Assembly (NCBI RefSeq): GCF_018130215.1 | Contig: NZ_JAFCKQ010000035.1 | Span: forward strand, 16,513-80,512 | DNA from: Bradyrhizobium jicamae | GTDB taxonomy: Bacteria > Pseudomonadota > Alphaproteobacteria > Rhizobiales > Xanthobacteraceae | DNA length: 64,000 nucleotides | Reading direction: 5' to 3' | Part shown: positions 1 through 7,863 of the stretch, piece by piece | How positions within the stretch are numbered: position 1 is the first letter of the stretch | Layout: every line of letters begins with the position of its first letter | Notes under the pieces: model-generated | What the model saw: only the letters and a program-made list of their open reading frames with translations | Told to the model about the DNA's origin: nothing | Databases searched by the model: none | Program-made: the position numbers and the translations under genes

Positions 1-305
1 CCGGCGAAATTGCCCGGACCCGCGCTGCCGGTGTCGACGGACGTGGTGACGCCGGACTTGCGGCAGAATTCCTCCGCGTCGATGCCGAGCGAGGTGCCGC
101 CCCAGTACACATGCGTGTGCAGGTCGATGATTCCCGGCGTCACGATCAGTCCGGACACATCGCGAACCACGGTCGCGGGATCGGCTTTCAGCCCTCGTCC
201 GACCGCGGCCACCTTGCCGCCCGCAAAGCCCACATCGGTCAACGCATCGAGCTTCTGCGACGGGTCGACCACCCGTCCGCCACGCAGGATCAAGTCAAGA
301 GGCAT
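1..305 (-). CDS. Amidohydrolase/deacetylase family metallohydrolase, N-terminal part
   Basis: The gene runs off the left edge, so only about 101 residues are visible. The reading begins MPLDLILRGGRVVDPSQKL, the usual opening of cyclic amidohydrolases, and continues to a metal-binding LHTHVYWGG stretch, then a segment reading GIDAEEFCRKSGVTTSVDTG. The HxH pair is the first metal-ligand motif of the superfamily. A placement near the dihydroorotase-like deacetylase/amidohydrolase group is inferred from the HVYWG context. The substrate is unknown. The start ATG at 303-305 follows the family N-terminus closely. The gene is 105 bp downstream of the end of the patatin gene on the same strand. Confidence 0.75.
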   Translation of the reverse strand, partial: MPLDLILRGGRVVDPSQKLDALTDVGFAGGKVAAVGRGLKADPATVVRDVSGLIVTPGIIDLHTHVYWGGTSLGIDAEEFCRKSGVTTSVDTGSAGPGNFA

Positions 306-410
306 TCCCTACTCCGAGTCGGTTCATCAGGTCCGGTCGCGGCACGATGATCAAGTTCACCGGCGTGCGCAACCGGGGATGCGGCCCGGCCAACCAGGAT
401 GCGGCTCCGC

Positions 411-2333
411 TCAGCTGAACAGCGCCTCGCGGGAGGTGGTGGCGATCGCGGTTGCTGCGCTGTCTGCGCCATTGATGGACCCGATGATGGCCGCGATGGC
501 GGGATCATTTGCCGCCTCAAGGGCAGCGATGGCTTCCCCCGCCCAGAGATAGGACGATTGGAAAATCTCCCGATGGCGGTCGAAATCCGTCACATCGATT
601 CCATCAGGCGTCGGCGGCCGCATCACCACGTCGAGCGGCGTGGTCGGCAGCGTGTCATAGCGTTGATGCGCGACCAGGCTTCGCCACAACACGTTGACGG
701 CGCTCGGCGCGGCCGGGAGCACTTTCTTGCCGAACGGCAGCAGCATGGTCGCAAGCAGTTCGAGACGACCGGGCAGTGCGGCATAGTCGACGTCGAACAT
801 CTCGGTTGCCGGCTCGCCGAAATGGACCACCAGATTGGGACCGCTCTTGAGCTGCTGCATCGGCGCCAGCGGCACATTGTCGACGAGGCATCCGTCGACC
901 AGCATCACGCCGTCCCTGGTATAGAACGGCGGCAGCAGGCCGGGGATCGCGCTCGATGCGCGCACCGCCTGCCAGAGCAGGCCCGTGCGGATCACTTCGA
1001 GGCTGTGGGTGGAGAGATTGGTCGCGACCGCCGCGAACGGCCGCCAGCAATCCTCGATCCGGCAGTTGCGACCGTATTGATCGGCGAGCGCGGCATCGAA
1101 CGCCTTGTGATCCAGCAGCGCATAGCGCGGCCAGGTCGGCCGGCGAAAGCTGCGGCTGGAGACGAAGATCTCGTGGGTGCCGCGCTCGAGATGCTCCGCA
1201 TCGTAGTTCTTGGCAAAGCCGGCCGCCATCGCCGAGCCGACGCTGGTGCCGACGAAGATGTCGAACATCGCGCCGCGCTCGCGGAACGCCTTGTAGATCC
1301 CGACATGGGAGGTGCCGAGGCTGCCGCCGCCACCGGCGACAAAGCCGACCGCGCGACCGCAGAGAAAGCGCACCAGGCTATCGATGTCGATCTGGTCCTC
1401 GAGCGCGACGTGGTGGTGCATGAAGCAGGGCAGCCGCGCCAGCCACGCCGCGGTGCCGCTGACCTCGTTGCAACGCCGGTCATGAACGCGGACCAGGCGC
1501 CGCGCCGAGACGGGATGGACGCCACAGGCGAAGCTTTCGACTTCGGACAGCACCGGCGCGGGAGCATCGCCGCGGCAGACGAACACGACGAGGTCGGCCT
1601 GCCGGATCGCCTTGCGCGCCCATTCCGATGCGTCGCGACCGCCGAAATAGACCACCAGCGGCGCGTTGTATTCGAGCTGGTTGAGCCAGTCGGAAATCTC
1701 GGAGGCGTCAAGGGTGCGCCCGGGGAACATGGCCTGAAGCCGTGCGAGGTCGACGATCTCGGCTTCCGCGGCGGCCAGCGCCCGGCGCAGCCGCTGCTCG
1801 AATCCGGCCGGCACCGGCTCGCGGCCGCCATCGATCAGGGCGACGGTGCGCGCCTTTGGCGACGCGCGGCTCGGTATCAGGCGCGCGGTTTGGCGGGCAA
1901 AGCGCTGCGCAAGCGCGGCGAGCAGCGCCTCGATGATCGCCGGCGCTTCCTGCGCCAGCGCTTCATAGGCCGCACGCGTCAACACCAGCACGCTGGTGTC
2001 CCTGATGGCAATCACATTGGCCGTGCGCGGGATGTTGGCGAAGAAGCCGATCTCGCCCACCAGCTCGCCGGCGCGCAGTTCGGCAATCGGCTCGGAATGA
2101 TCGATCCTCTGCACGGCGAGCGCACCGTGCAGCACCAGAAACAGTGAGTCCGATGATCCGCCCTGCTCGACCAAAAGCTCACCGCGCACGAGATCCTGCC
2201 GGGTCATTGCGCCAATGGCCCTCAATCGCTGTTCCGCGCTGAGCGTTCTGAACAGCGCGAACTCCTCCGACACGTCTTTCCACGCAAGTGTCGCGCTGGT
2301 CGCCTGCGTGGGCGGCACCCCGTTCGATTGCAT
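411..2333 (-). CDS. Patatin-like phospholipase with N-terminal cyclic-nucleotide-binding domain
   Basis: This 640-residue protein resembles the bacterial NTE (neuropathy target esterase)/RssA-type lipases. Residues about 25-150 form a cyclic-nucleotide-binding-type domain (GELLVEQGG, GELVGEIGFFAN). A linker of about 170 residues follows. The patatin domain begins near 330 with the oxyanion loop GGGGSLG (334-340), the nucleophile elbow GTSVG with Ser364, and the DG dyad with Asp480 (VDGCLVDN). The Ser-Asp dyad is therefore intact. The family hydrolyses acyl esters of phospholipids or lysophospholipids, and here activity may be gated by nucleotide binding. No signal peptide is visible, so it is probably cytosolic or membrane-peripheral. 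A nucleotide cyclase is encoded at 7864-9267; a link between them is speculative. Confidence 0.9.
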   Translation of the reverse strand: MQSNGVPPTQATSATLAWKDVSEEFALFRTLSAEQRLRAIGAMTRQDLVRGELLVEQGGSSDSLFLVLHGALAVQRIDHSEPIAELRAGELVGEIGFFANIPRTANVIAIRDTSVLVLTRAAYEALAQEAPAIIEALLAALAQRFARQTARLIPSRASPKARTVALIDGGREPVPAGFEQRLRRALAAAEAEIVDLARLQAMFPGRTLDASEISDWLNQLEYNAPLVVYFGGRDASEWARKAIRQADLVVFVCRGDAPAPVLSEVESFACGVHPVSARRLVRVHDRRCNEVSGTAAWLARLPCFMHHHVALEDQIDIDSLVRFLCGRAVGFVAGGGGSLGTSHVGIYKAFRERGAMFDIFVGTSVGSAMAAGFAKNYDAEHLERGTHEIFVSSRSFRRPTWPRYALLDHKAFDAALADQYGRNCRIEDCWRPFAAVATNLSTHSLEVIRTGLLWQAVRASSAIPGLLPPFYTRDGVMLVDGCLVDNVPLAPMQQLKSGPNLVVHFGEPATEMFDVDYAALPGRLELLATMLLPFGKKVLPAAPSAVNVLWRSLVAHQRYDTLPTTPLDVVMRPPTPDGIDVTDFDRHREIFQSSYLWAGEAIAALEAANDPAIAAIIGSINGADSAATAIATTSREALFS

Positions 2334-2425
2334 GTCGGGATGTTAGCGCCGGGTAGCTGTCCCCGCGAGCAATATCGCGGGGACACGCACGAGACCGCAC
2401 TGCAACACAACTTGCCCCGGGGGGA

Positions 2426-3577
2426 TCACTGCACCAGTTCGGGCCACGGCACGATGGTCGACTTCACCGTCTTCATCGCCATCGCGTCCGCGACCGCCTG
2501 CCCGACCCCCTCCTCCGTGAACGGATAGATCGTCTGCGTGTCGAGCCAGGGATATTTGCTCCGCGTTCGGTAGAGCATGTCGACGCCGAGCGGCAGGTCG
2601 TTGCCGGTGAAGCCCCAGGAGCCGAGCACATTGAGGTCCTTGGTGCAGATGCGATGCCACGACGTGTCGATCGAGCCGGCGTCGGTGAACTGGCCCATCT
2701 CGACATAGGTGCCGCCGTCGCGCAGCATCTCGATTCCTTCCGGCCCCGCGGTCGGATGTCCCGAGCAGTCCATCACCAGATCGGCACCGAAGCCGCCGAC
2801 GATGTCGCGCACCGTTCTTATGCGTTCCTCGGGCGTCTTGAGCCGCTCGATGTCGACGGTCGCCTCCGCGCCGAACTTGCGGGCGAGCGCAAGCCGCGGG
2901 GTTTCCGGCGCGCCGACGCAGATCACGCGTCCGGCGCCCATCTCCTGCGCGGCGGCGACCGCGAGGATGCCGATCGGGCCCGAGCCCTGGATCACGACGG
3001 TGTCGCCCCAGGTGAAGCCGCCGGCGCGGGTGGCGCGGTTGAAGGCGCGGATGCACGAGGTCAGCGGTTCCGACAGCGCGCCCAACCTGAGCGACATGTC
3101 ATCAGGCAATTTGTAGATCTTGGTGCCCGGCAGCATGTCGAGATCGACGTAGACATATTCGGCCCACCCGCCCCACATGTGCGGCGGCTTGTCGAAGCCG
3201 AGATAGCGGCCGTAATAGACCGGCGTCAGGCACTTGTTGGCGCTCTGCGGATAATGGATGCAATAATAGCAGCGGCCGCATGGCATCAAGGGCGGGATCA
3301 TCACCCTGGAGCCGACCTGAAGCGGCTTGCTCATGAAGTCCTCGGAGAATTCGGGACCGCATTCGACGATCACGCCGCCGAGCTCGTGGCCGAGCGTGAA
3401 CGGCCATGGCAGCGGCTTCGGCCAGTGCCCCTTGAGGATGTGCAGATCGGTGCCGCAGACGCCGCAGGCCCCGACCTTGATCAGCGCCGCCTTCTTGCCG
3501 ACCTTGGGCCACGGCACGGTGCGGATCACGGGCTTTGCGCCGGGCCCCTCATGGGTGCATACGCGGATCTGCTGCAT
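2426..3577 (-). CDS. Zinc-dependent alcohol dehydrogenase (MDR family)
   Basis: This 383-residue medium-chain dehydrogenase keeps both zinc sites. The catalytic ligands are Cys41 (GVCGTDLH) and His64 followed by Glu65 (GHE). The structural site is Cys100, 103, 106 and 116 (PCGRCYYC and NKC). The Rossmann motif GSGPIG sits mid-protein. It would oxidise an alcohol or related substrate with NAD(P)+; the substrate cannot be read from sequence. The start at 3577 was chosen over an upstream in-frame codon because a GGGAGA ribosome site precedes it and the family N-terminus begins there. It lies 38 bp after the metallo-hydrolase gene on the same strand, a likely two-gene operon. Confidence 0.88.
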   Translation of the reverse strand: MQQIRVCTHEGPGAKPVIRTVPWPKVGKKAALIKVGACGVCGTDLHILKGHWPKPLPWPFTLGHELGGVIVECGPEFSEDFMSKPLQVGSRVMIPPLMPCGRCYYCIHYPQSANKCLTPVYYGRYLGFDKPPHMWGGWAEYVYVDLDMLPGTKIYKLPDDMSLRLGALSEPLTSCIRAFNRATRAGGFTWGDTVVIQGSGPIGILAVAAAQEMGAGRVICVGAPETPRLALARKFGAEATVDIERLKTPEERIRTVRDIVGGFGADLVMDCSGHPTAGPEGIEMLRDGGTYVEMGQFTDAGSIDTSWHRICTKDLNVLGSWGFTGNDLPLGVDMLYRTRSKYPWLDTQTIYPFTEEGVGQAVADAMAMKTVKSTIVPWPELVQ

Positions 3578-3615
3578 TGCCTGTTCTCCCTCGTTCTTCT
3601 CGTTGAAAGCTCCGG

Positions 3616-4596
3616 TCACTTGTCCGTGGTGAGCGGCTTCATCGGGCTGCCGTCGGGCGCAAAGCTCTCGACGTGATCGGAGATCACGAACGACATCAGG
3701 TCGCGCCCGATCACGAGCGGTCCCTGATAGGTCGTGCGCGTGCGCTGGAGCAGCGCATCCTCCGGCACGTCCTGGGTCGGCGGTTGGCTGGCGAACACGA
3801 TGTGCGAATAGACCGCAAGCTTCGGCTTCGCCTGTGTGAAGATCTTGCCGGCCTCCTCGGGCGAGGTGTGGTGGTTCTCGATCGCGCGATAGTTCGGATA
3901 GGCCTTGAAGAGGTCCGGATCGATCACCGCGACTTCGTGGATCAGCAGGTCGGCGCCATCAGCTGCCTTCACCACGCGCTCGTCGGGCTTGGTGTCTCCC
4001 GACAGCACCACCTTCTTCCCGTCATATTCGACGACGTATCCGAACGACGGCTTGATCTTCTCTCCATGATTGACCTCGATCGCGCTGACCTTGACGCCGT
4101 TCTTCTCGTAGACCGGACCGGGCTCGACGTCCTTCGCATCGAACGCGACACCTGCCGGCGAATAGCCCTCGTCGGCGATGCGGATGCGGATGTCCTCGGA
4201 GAACGCCCTGGTGAGGTTCTCCGTCATCGCGACCGTGCCCTTCGGCCCGAAGATCACCATCGGCGTCTTGCGCGAGCCGAACGGCGTGCCGATCCATCCC
4301 GTGAGCCACATGTCCGGCAGGCCCACCACATGGTCGGAGTGCAGATGGGTGATGAAATGCGCGGTGATCGTGCCGATCGGGATCTTCTTCTGGAACAGGC
4401 GGATGGTCGAGCCGCGGCCGAAATCGAAGATCAGCTTCTCCGGCCCCGCTTCCACCAGGGTCGAGGCGCTGAACGCAGATAGCCGAGGCGTCGGCGTGCC
4501 GGTACCGAGCAGCGTCACCCGCATCTCGGCAGCGCGAGCGCTCGCGGCGCAAACAAGCGTTGCGATCAGCAACGCGACCGGCTTGAGACCCACCAT
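3616..4596 (-). CDS. Exported MBL-fold metallo-hydrolase
   Basis: This 326-residue protein has an N-terminal signal peptide (hydrophobic core LIATLVCAASA, likely cleavage after ARA near residue 22). The metallo-beta-lactamase motif HLHSDH lies at 84-89, and LSGDTKP supplies the bridging Asp further on. The GTGTPTP opening is shared with RNase Z and arylsulfatase-like members. Export argues against tRNA processing and for a periplasmic hydrolase, but the substrate is unknown. It is the first gene of a probable operon with the alcohol dehydrogenase. Confidence 0.85.
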   Translation of the reverse strand: MVGLKPVALLIATLVCAASARAAEMRVTLLGTGTPTPRLSAFSASTLVEAGPEKLIFDFGRGSTIRLFQKKIPIGTITAHFITHLHSDHVVGLPDMWLTGWIGTPFGSRKTPMVIFGPKGTVAMTENLTRAFSEDIRIRIADEGYSPAGVAFDAKDVEPGPVYEKNGVKVSAIEVNHGEKIKPSFGYVVEYDGKKVVLSGDTKPDERVVKAADGADLLIHEVAVIDPDLFKAYPNYRAIENHHTSPEEAGKIFTQAKPKLAVYSHIVFASQPPTQDVPEDALLQRTRTTYQGPLVIGRDLMSFVISDHVESFAPDGSPMKPLTTDK

Positions 4597-4851
4597 TTCG
4601 TCCTCCCGCCTTCAGCCTTTGTTAATCATCAGCCGTTTGGCGCCGCCGAACTTAGGAGAATGCCGCCGTGATGTCATGGTCTTCAGACGATATGTCAGGG
4701 ATGGCGATCCCCGGTGGCAGTCACGTGATCTTCAACCCTGCGTCGCTCAACCGCAGGACTCTGCCCACTCTTCTTGCAGCCCCCGGTAACGCCTCGTTAA
4801 CCCTATCAGCCGTAGGGTCGTTCGGCGAAGGCCGGTGCTCGGGTTGCGGTG

Positions 4852-5469
4852 ATGTCGTTTGCACAGAAGAAAACTTCCGTTATCCCCGTTGCCGAGGAGC
4901 GACGGCGCTTCCAGCGCGTGAAAGTCCACCTGCTCGGCCGCTACATGCTGCCCGACCGGCGCGAATTTCCTTGCCAGATTATTAACATGTCGCCTGGCGG
5001 CCTCGCCCTGCTGGCGCCGGGCATCGGCAATGTCGGCGACCGCGTGATCGCCTATCTCGACCATATCGGCCGGGTCGAGGGCCGCATCACCCGCATCATC
5101 GACAACGGCTTTGCGATGACGATCGGCGCCACCGCGCGCAAGCGCGACAAGCTCGCCGCCCAGCTGACCTGGCTCGCCAATCGCGACATCCTCAATCTGC
5201 CGGAAGATCGCCGCCACGACCGTATCGTGCCGCGCAACCCGATCGCCCTGTTGACCCAGGAGGACGGCACGCGGATGACCTGCCGGATCATCGACCTTTC
5301 GCTTTCGGGCGCCGCCATCGCTGCCGAGAACCGCCCGCCGCTGAAATCGCTGGTCATGCTCGGCAAGGTGCAGGCTCGCGTGGTGCGAAACCTCGAGGAA
5401 GGCTTCGCGCTCGAGTTCGTCCACGAGCAGGCCGCGGAAACGCTCGAAGAGAGCGTTACCGCCAGGTAA
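4852..5469 (+). CDS. Tandem PilZ-domain protein
   Basis: This protein of about 205 residues has two PilZ-like halves. The first carries RRRFQRVKV followed by NMSPGGLAL. The second carries RRHDRIVPR followed by DLSLSGAAI and ends with VRNLEEGFALEFV. The RxxxR and D/NxSxxG elements are the cyclic-di-GMP-contacting motifs of the family; the first half has N for D. It is likely a c-di-GMP receptor without its own output domain. The start ATG at 4852 directly follows a possible GTG at 4849. The neighbouring downstream gene is a LapG-type protease, a family connected to c-di-GMP control in other bacteria. A joint role is inference. Confidence 0.85.
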   Translation: MSFAQKKTSVIPVAEERRRFQRVKVHLLGRYMLPDRREFPCQIINMSPGGLALLAPGIGNVGDRVIAYLDHIGRVEGRITRIIDNGFAMTIGATARKRDKLAAQLTWLANRDILNLPEDRRHDRIVPRNPIALLTQEDGTRMTCRIIDLSLSGAAIAAENRPPLKSLVMLGKVQARVVRNLEEGFALEFVHEQAAETLEESVTAR

Positions 5470-5508
5470 AGCGTCCGGCGGCGCAAAACCCCTGAATTTC
5501 GGCCCCAG

Positions 5509-5540
5509 AAGGCGGCTTCCGGCATTCCGGACGCCGCCTT
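5509..5540 (+). terminator. Hairpin after the tandem PilZ gene
   Basis: A 14-bp stem with one mismatch (arms 5509-5522 and 5527-5540) and a 4-nt loop lies 39 bp after the PilZ stop codon. No clear T tract follows, so it may be a weak terminator or an mRNA-stabilising structure. Confidence 0.4.
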
Positions 5541-5803
5541 CGCCGCGTTTGGCGCCGCCGCTTCGCGGTTAACGGCGGGACGCCTGGCTGCGGCAAACCG
5601 TACTGCCACAGTGCTTTCGCACGTTAATTCCTAAAATTTGAATCAACTGCAGTCGTTTCAAATTTTACGCGAATTTGAGTCAAGTATAGTTCGAATTCGC
5701 GGCAGCTTTTACCAGTATTCGCGTCAAATCAACTTTACATACTTAGCGGCGGCGCAAATCCTTTGTGCGAGACATGGTCCCAACAAGAAGAACGGGGGCC
5801 ACG
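5541..5803. promoter_or_regulatory. AT-rich promoter region with paired palindromes and two GANTC sites
   Basis: No gene is seen here. The stretch 5630-5760 is much more AT-rich than its surroundings. It holds an inverted repeat of 10-bp arms (5633-5642 and 5657-5666) and a second dyad, GCGAATT (5669-5675) with AATTCGC (5694-5700). It also holds two short palindromes, TTGAATCAA near 5638 and TTGAGTCAA near 5675. Both contain GANTC, the methylation site of the cell-cycle methylase CcrM. It probably contains the promoter of the downstream LapG-type protease gene. Confidence 0.45.
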
Positions 5804-6418
5804 ATGTCTGGTTTCAGGGGACAGGGGAAGGGACTGGCGGTAGCCGCCATCCTGCTTGCGACTTGCGTGTCGGCGAAGGCCGGCGACGTGCTCTACGCCA
5901 GCCTGGGTGACGTGACGCGTTCACCGATCGGCTGGGTCGAATTCTGCGCCGAGAATGCGAGCCAGTGCCGCGGCGGCCCGACGCAACCACGCGACATCGT
6001 GCTGTCGCAGACCGCCTGGCGCGATCTGGTGCGGGTCAACAAGTGGGTCAACGAGACCATCAAGCCGATGACCGACATGGATCATTGGGGCGTGGTCGAG
6101 AAATGGTCGTTGCCGACCGACGGCTACGGCGACTGCGAGGACTACGTGCTCCTGAAGCGCAAGATGCTGATGGATGCCGGCTGGCCGCGCGAGGCGCTGT
6201 TGATCACGGTCGTCCGCGACAAGAAGGGCGAAGGCCACGCGGTGCTGACGGTGAAGACCGACAAGGGCGAGTTCGTGCTCGATAACCAGAACGAGAACGT
6301 CGTCGCCTGGACGGACACCGGCTACCGCTTCGTCAAGCGGCAGTCGCAGAGCGATCCCAATGTGTGGGTCTCGCTCGGTGACAACCGCCCGGCCGTTGCA
6401 ACTGCAAGCTCGCGCTGA
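5804..6418 (+). CDS. LapG/BTLCP-type transglutaminase-like cysteine protease
   Basis: This 204-residue protein matches the bacterial transglutaminase-like cysteine proteinase family (peptidase C93). A signal peptide occupies about residues 1-27 (LAVAAILLATCVSAKAG). The catalytic triad is visible as Cys111 (YGDCEDYVLLK), His145 (GEGHAVLTV) and Asp160 (FVLDNQN). Family members such as LapG cleave surface adhesins in the periplasm. No calcium-binding assignment is attempted here. The start at 5804 is preceded by an AACGGGGG ribosome site and gives a clean signal peptide; a longer in-frame start at 5765 is less likely. Confidence 0.85.
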   Translation: MSGFRGQGKGLAVAAILLATCVSAKAGDVLYASLGDVTRSPIGWVEFCAENASQCRGGPTQPRDIVLSQTAWRDLVRVNKWVNETIKPMTDMDHWGVVEKWSLPTDGYGDCEDYVLLKRKMLMDAGWPREALLITVVRDKKGEGHAVLTVKTDKGEFVLDNQNENVVAWTDTGYRFVKRQSQSDPNVWVSLGDNRPAVATASSR

Positions 6419-6487
6419 GCCGAGAGGAATTATCGAAAACGCGACCCGGTCACATCCCCACCCCTCCCCGTCCCAGACCGGTTCGCG

Positions 6488-6528
6488 TGCGGCCAGGCTT
6501 CCCCCAAAGCCTGGCCGCAACCCTTTTG
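6488..6528 (+). terminator. Rho-independent-type terminator after the LapG-like gene
   Basis: A perfect 13-bp stem (6488-6500 with 6507-6519) and a 6-nt loop are followed by a CCCTTTT tract. It lies 69 bp after the stop codon. Its right arm is part of a 28-bp segment repeated imperfectly at 7422-7449. Confidence 0.75.
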
Positions 6529-6531
6529 GGG
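6504..6531 (+). repeat. Direct repeat, left copy, flanking the GNAT gene
   Basis: This 28-bp segment matches 7422-7449 at 24 of 28 positions by hand alignment. The shared core is GGCCGCAACC followed by TTTTGGGG. The pair brackets the acetyltransferase gene. Confidence 0.55.
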
Positions 6532-6620
6532 GCATGCAAGTGCCGGACCTTTGAGCTTTTCGGCTTCGCCCTTGGCGATATCGTAGACTTGGTGTGAATG
6601 CTGAACGTCGGAGAGAGCTA

Positions 6621-7082
6621 ATGCAGTGCATGATCCGCCGTGCGATTGAAGCTGACGCGAACCAAATAAGCGCGGTGATTTTGCGCACGCTGCGCGAAAC
6701 GAACGCGAAGGACTATACAGACGAGATTATCGAAAGGGTCGAGCGTAGTTTTAGTCCCAGCGCCGTTCTGCAACTGATCGATAAACGCACGGTCTTTGTC
6801 GCCACTGTTGGCGGTAGCATCATCGGAACGGCAAGCCTCGATGGGAGCGTGATCCGTACGGTCTTCGTGGCTCCCAATGCACAGGCCCAGGGGATCGGCA
6901 AACTGCTGATGGCCGAACTTGAGCGCACTGCGCGTGACCGAAATATCCCTTCTTTGACCGTCCCGTCTTCCGTCACCGCCGAAAGCTTCTACGCGCGGCT
7001 CGGGTTCAGCGTCGTGCGCAACAGTTACTATGGTGACGAACGTACGATCATCATGGAGCGATCGCTCATTGATCCCTTGTAG
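6621..7082 (+). CDS. GNAT family N-acetyltransferase
   Basis: This protein of about 153 residues shows the GNAT acetyl-CoA-binding motif AQAQGIGKLLMAELE (Q/RxxGxG/A) after a VFVAP beta strand, and a C-terminal ARLGFSVV segment. It should transfer an acetyl group from acetyl-CoA to an amine; the acceptor is unknown. The start at 6621 has GGAGAG seven bases upstream; an upstream GTG at 6594 is less supported. The gene looks lower in GC than its neighbours by eye and sits between imperfect direct repeats, which suggests acquisition. Confidence 0.85.
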   Translation: MQCMIRRAIEADANQISAVILRTLRETNAKDYTDEIIERVERSFSPSAVLQLIDKRTVFVATVGGSIIGTASLDGSVIRTVFVAPNAQAQGIGKLLMAELERTARDRNIPSLTVPSSVTAESFYARLGFSVVRNSYYGDERTIIMERSLIDPL

Positions 7083-7510
7083 GTCCGCTCAGGGTCATTC
7101 GCGTCGATTTAGCGGACTCGCGGCTACCCCCAAGGGCCGACACTGCGCATGTCGGCCGTGACGTGCAACGAACTTGGAGCGACACTGCCTTCCATCCCCT
7201 CGCCTCGCCCTCAAACGAAGAGAAGACCGCCGGCGCGCGCCGGAGTGGCATGAACCGACTTCGACGTGTCGCGGCTCGAGGCTCTGCCGACCGCCATCGC
7301 GTTGCAACGGTACCATCGATGCGGTCGCGTGATTTCCTTTTGTGGAAACTGATGTTCCCGGCTTTGTCGCGTTCGGCGGCAACGTTTTCGAATTGCTGTC
7401 CGAGCCCGAAAAACCCAAGAGGCAAAGCTCGGCCGCAACCATTTTGGGGCGATAGCATCGGGAGCGTACGGAGTTCGTCCGCGCTTCTCCGTCCGCGACG
7501 GTGTAACCGG
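7083..7510. other. Intergenic stretch without a convincing gene
   Basis: This 428-bp gap holds no reading frame with a recognisable protein or ribosome site. It contains the right copy of the 28-bp direct repeat (7422-7449). It may include remnants of repeated DNA, but no insertion-sequence ends were recognised. Confidence 0.5.
7422..7449 (+). repeat. Direct repeat, right copy, flanking the GNAT gene
   Basis: Imperfect copy (24 of 28 positions) of 6504-6531. Unlike the left copy it lacks the left hairpin arm, so it is not itself a terminator. Confidence 0.55.
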
Positions 7511-7723
7511 TCAGCTCACCGGACAGACCTTCGACAGCCGCTTCTCCTTGAGGCGCCTCGTGCAATAGAAGCTGCATTGCCCACCGCCGCTGACCTTGGT
7601 GCAGTAGGCTATGCACTTATCGTATGAGCAGCCCCAAGCATCGGCCGCAGCAGCGCGGTTCGGACTTAGAACGACCGAGCCGATTGAAACCGCGACGGAG
7701 AGACCTAACAATACCTTGGACAT
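7511..7723 (-). CDS. Small cysteine-rich secreted protein
   Basis: This 70-residue protein has a clear signal peptide (MSKVLLGLSVAVSIGSVVLS, cleavage probably after AAAA). The mature part is short and carries six cysteines in WGCSYDKCIAYC and GGGQCSFYCTRR plus a final KVCPVS. The pattern suggests three disulfides in the periplasm or outside. The start at 7723 is preceded by GGAGG. No family was recognised. Confidence 0.7.
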   Translation of the reverse strand: MSKVLLGLSVAVSIGSVVLSPNRAAAADAWGCSYDKCIAYCTKVSGGGQCSFYCTRRLKEKRLSKVCPVS

Positions 7724-7863
7724 CAAGTTGCCTCCGTTCGAAAAACGCGAAAACCCAATCACGCAGGCAGACAAGTTTCCAGCCGGCTATCCGTCGGCCG
7801 GATCGCTTCGAACTCACGCGGCCTCCTCGAACGCGCCGAGGCCGTTGCGATCACTGCGATCCA

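Noticed and set aside
399..2147. Long plus-strand open frame opposite the patatin gene
   Set aside because: Composition is Arg/His/Gly-rich without any family motif, while the minus strand carries a complete patatin protein. It is an antisense shadow.
5638..5910. Plus-strand frame in the AT-rich promoter region
   Set aside because: It runs out of frame through the LapG-type gene and has no ribosome site.
7083..7510. Degraded insertion sequence between the GNAT and Cys-rich genes
   Set aside because: No transposase fragment or terminal inverted repeats could be recognised.
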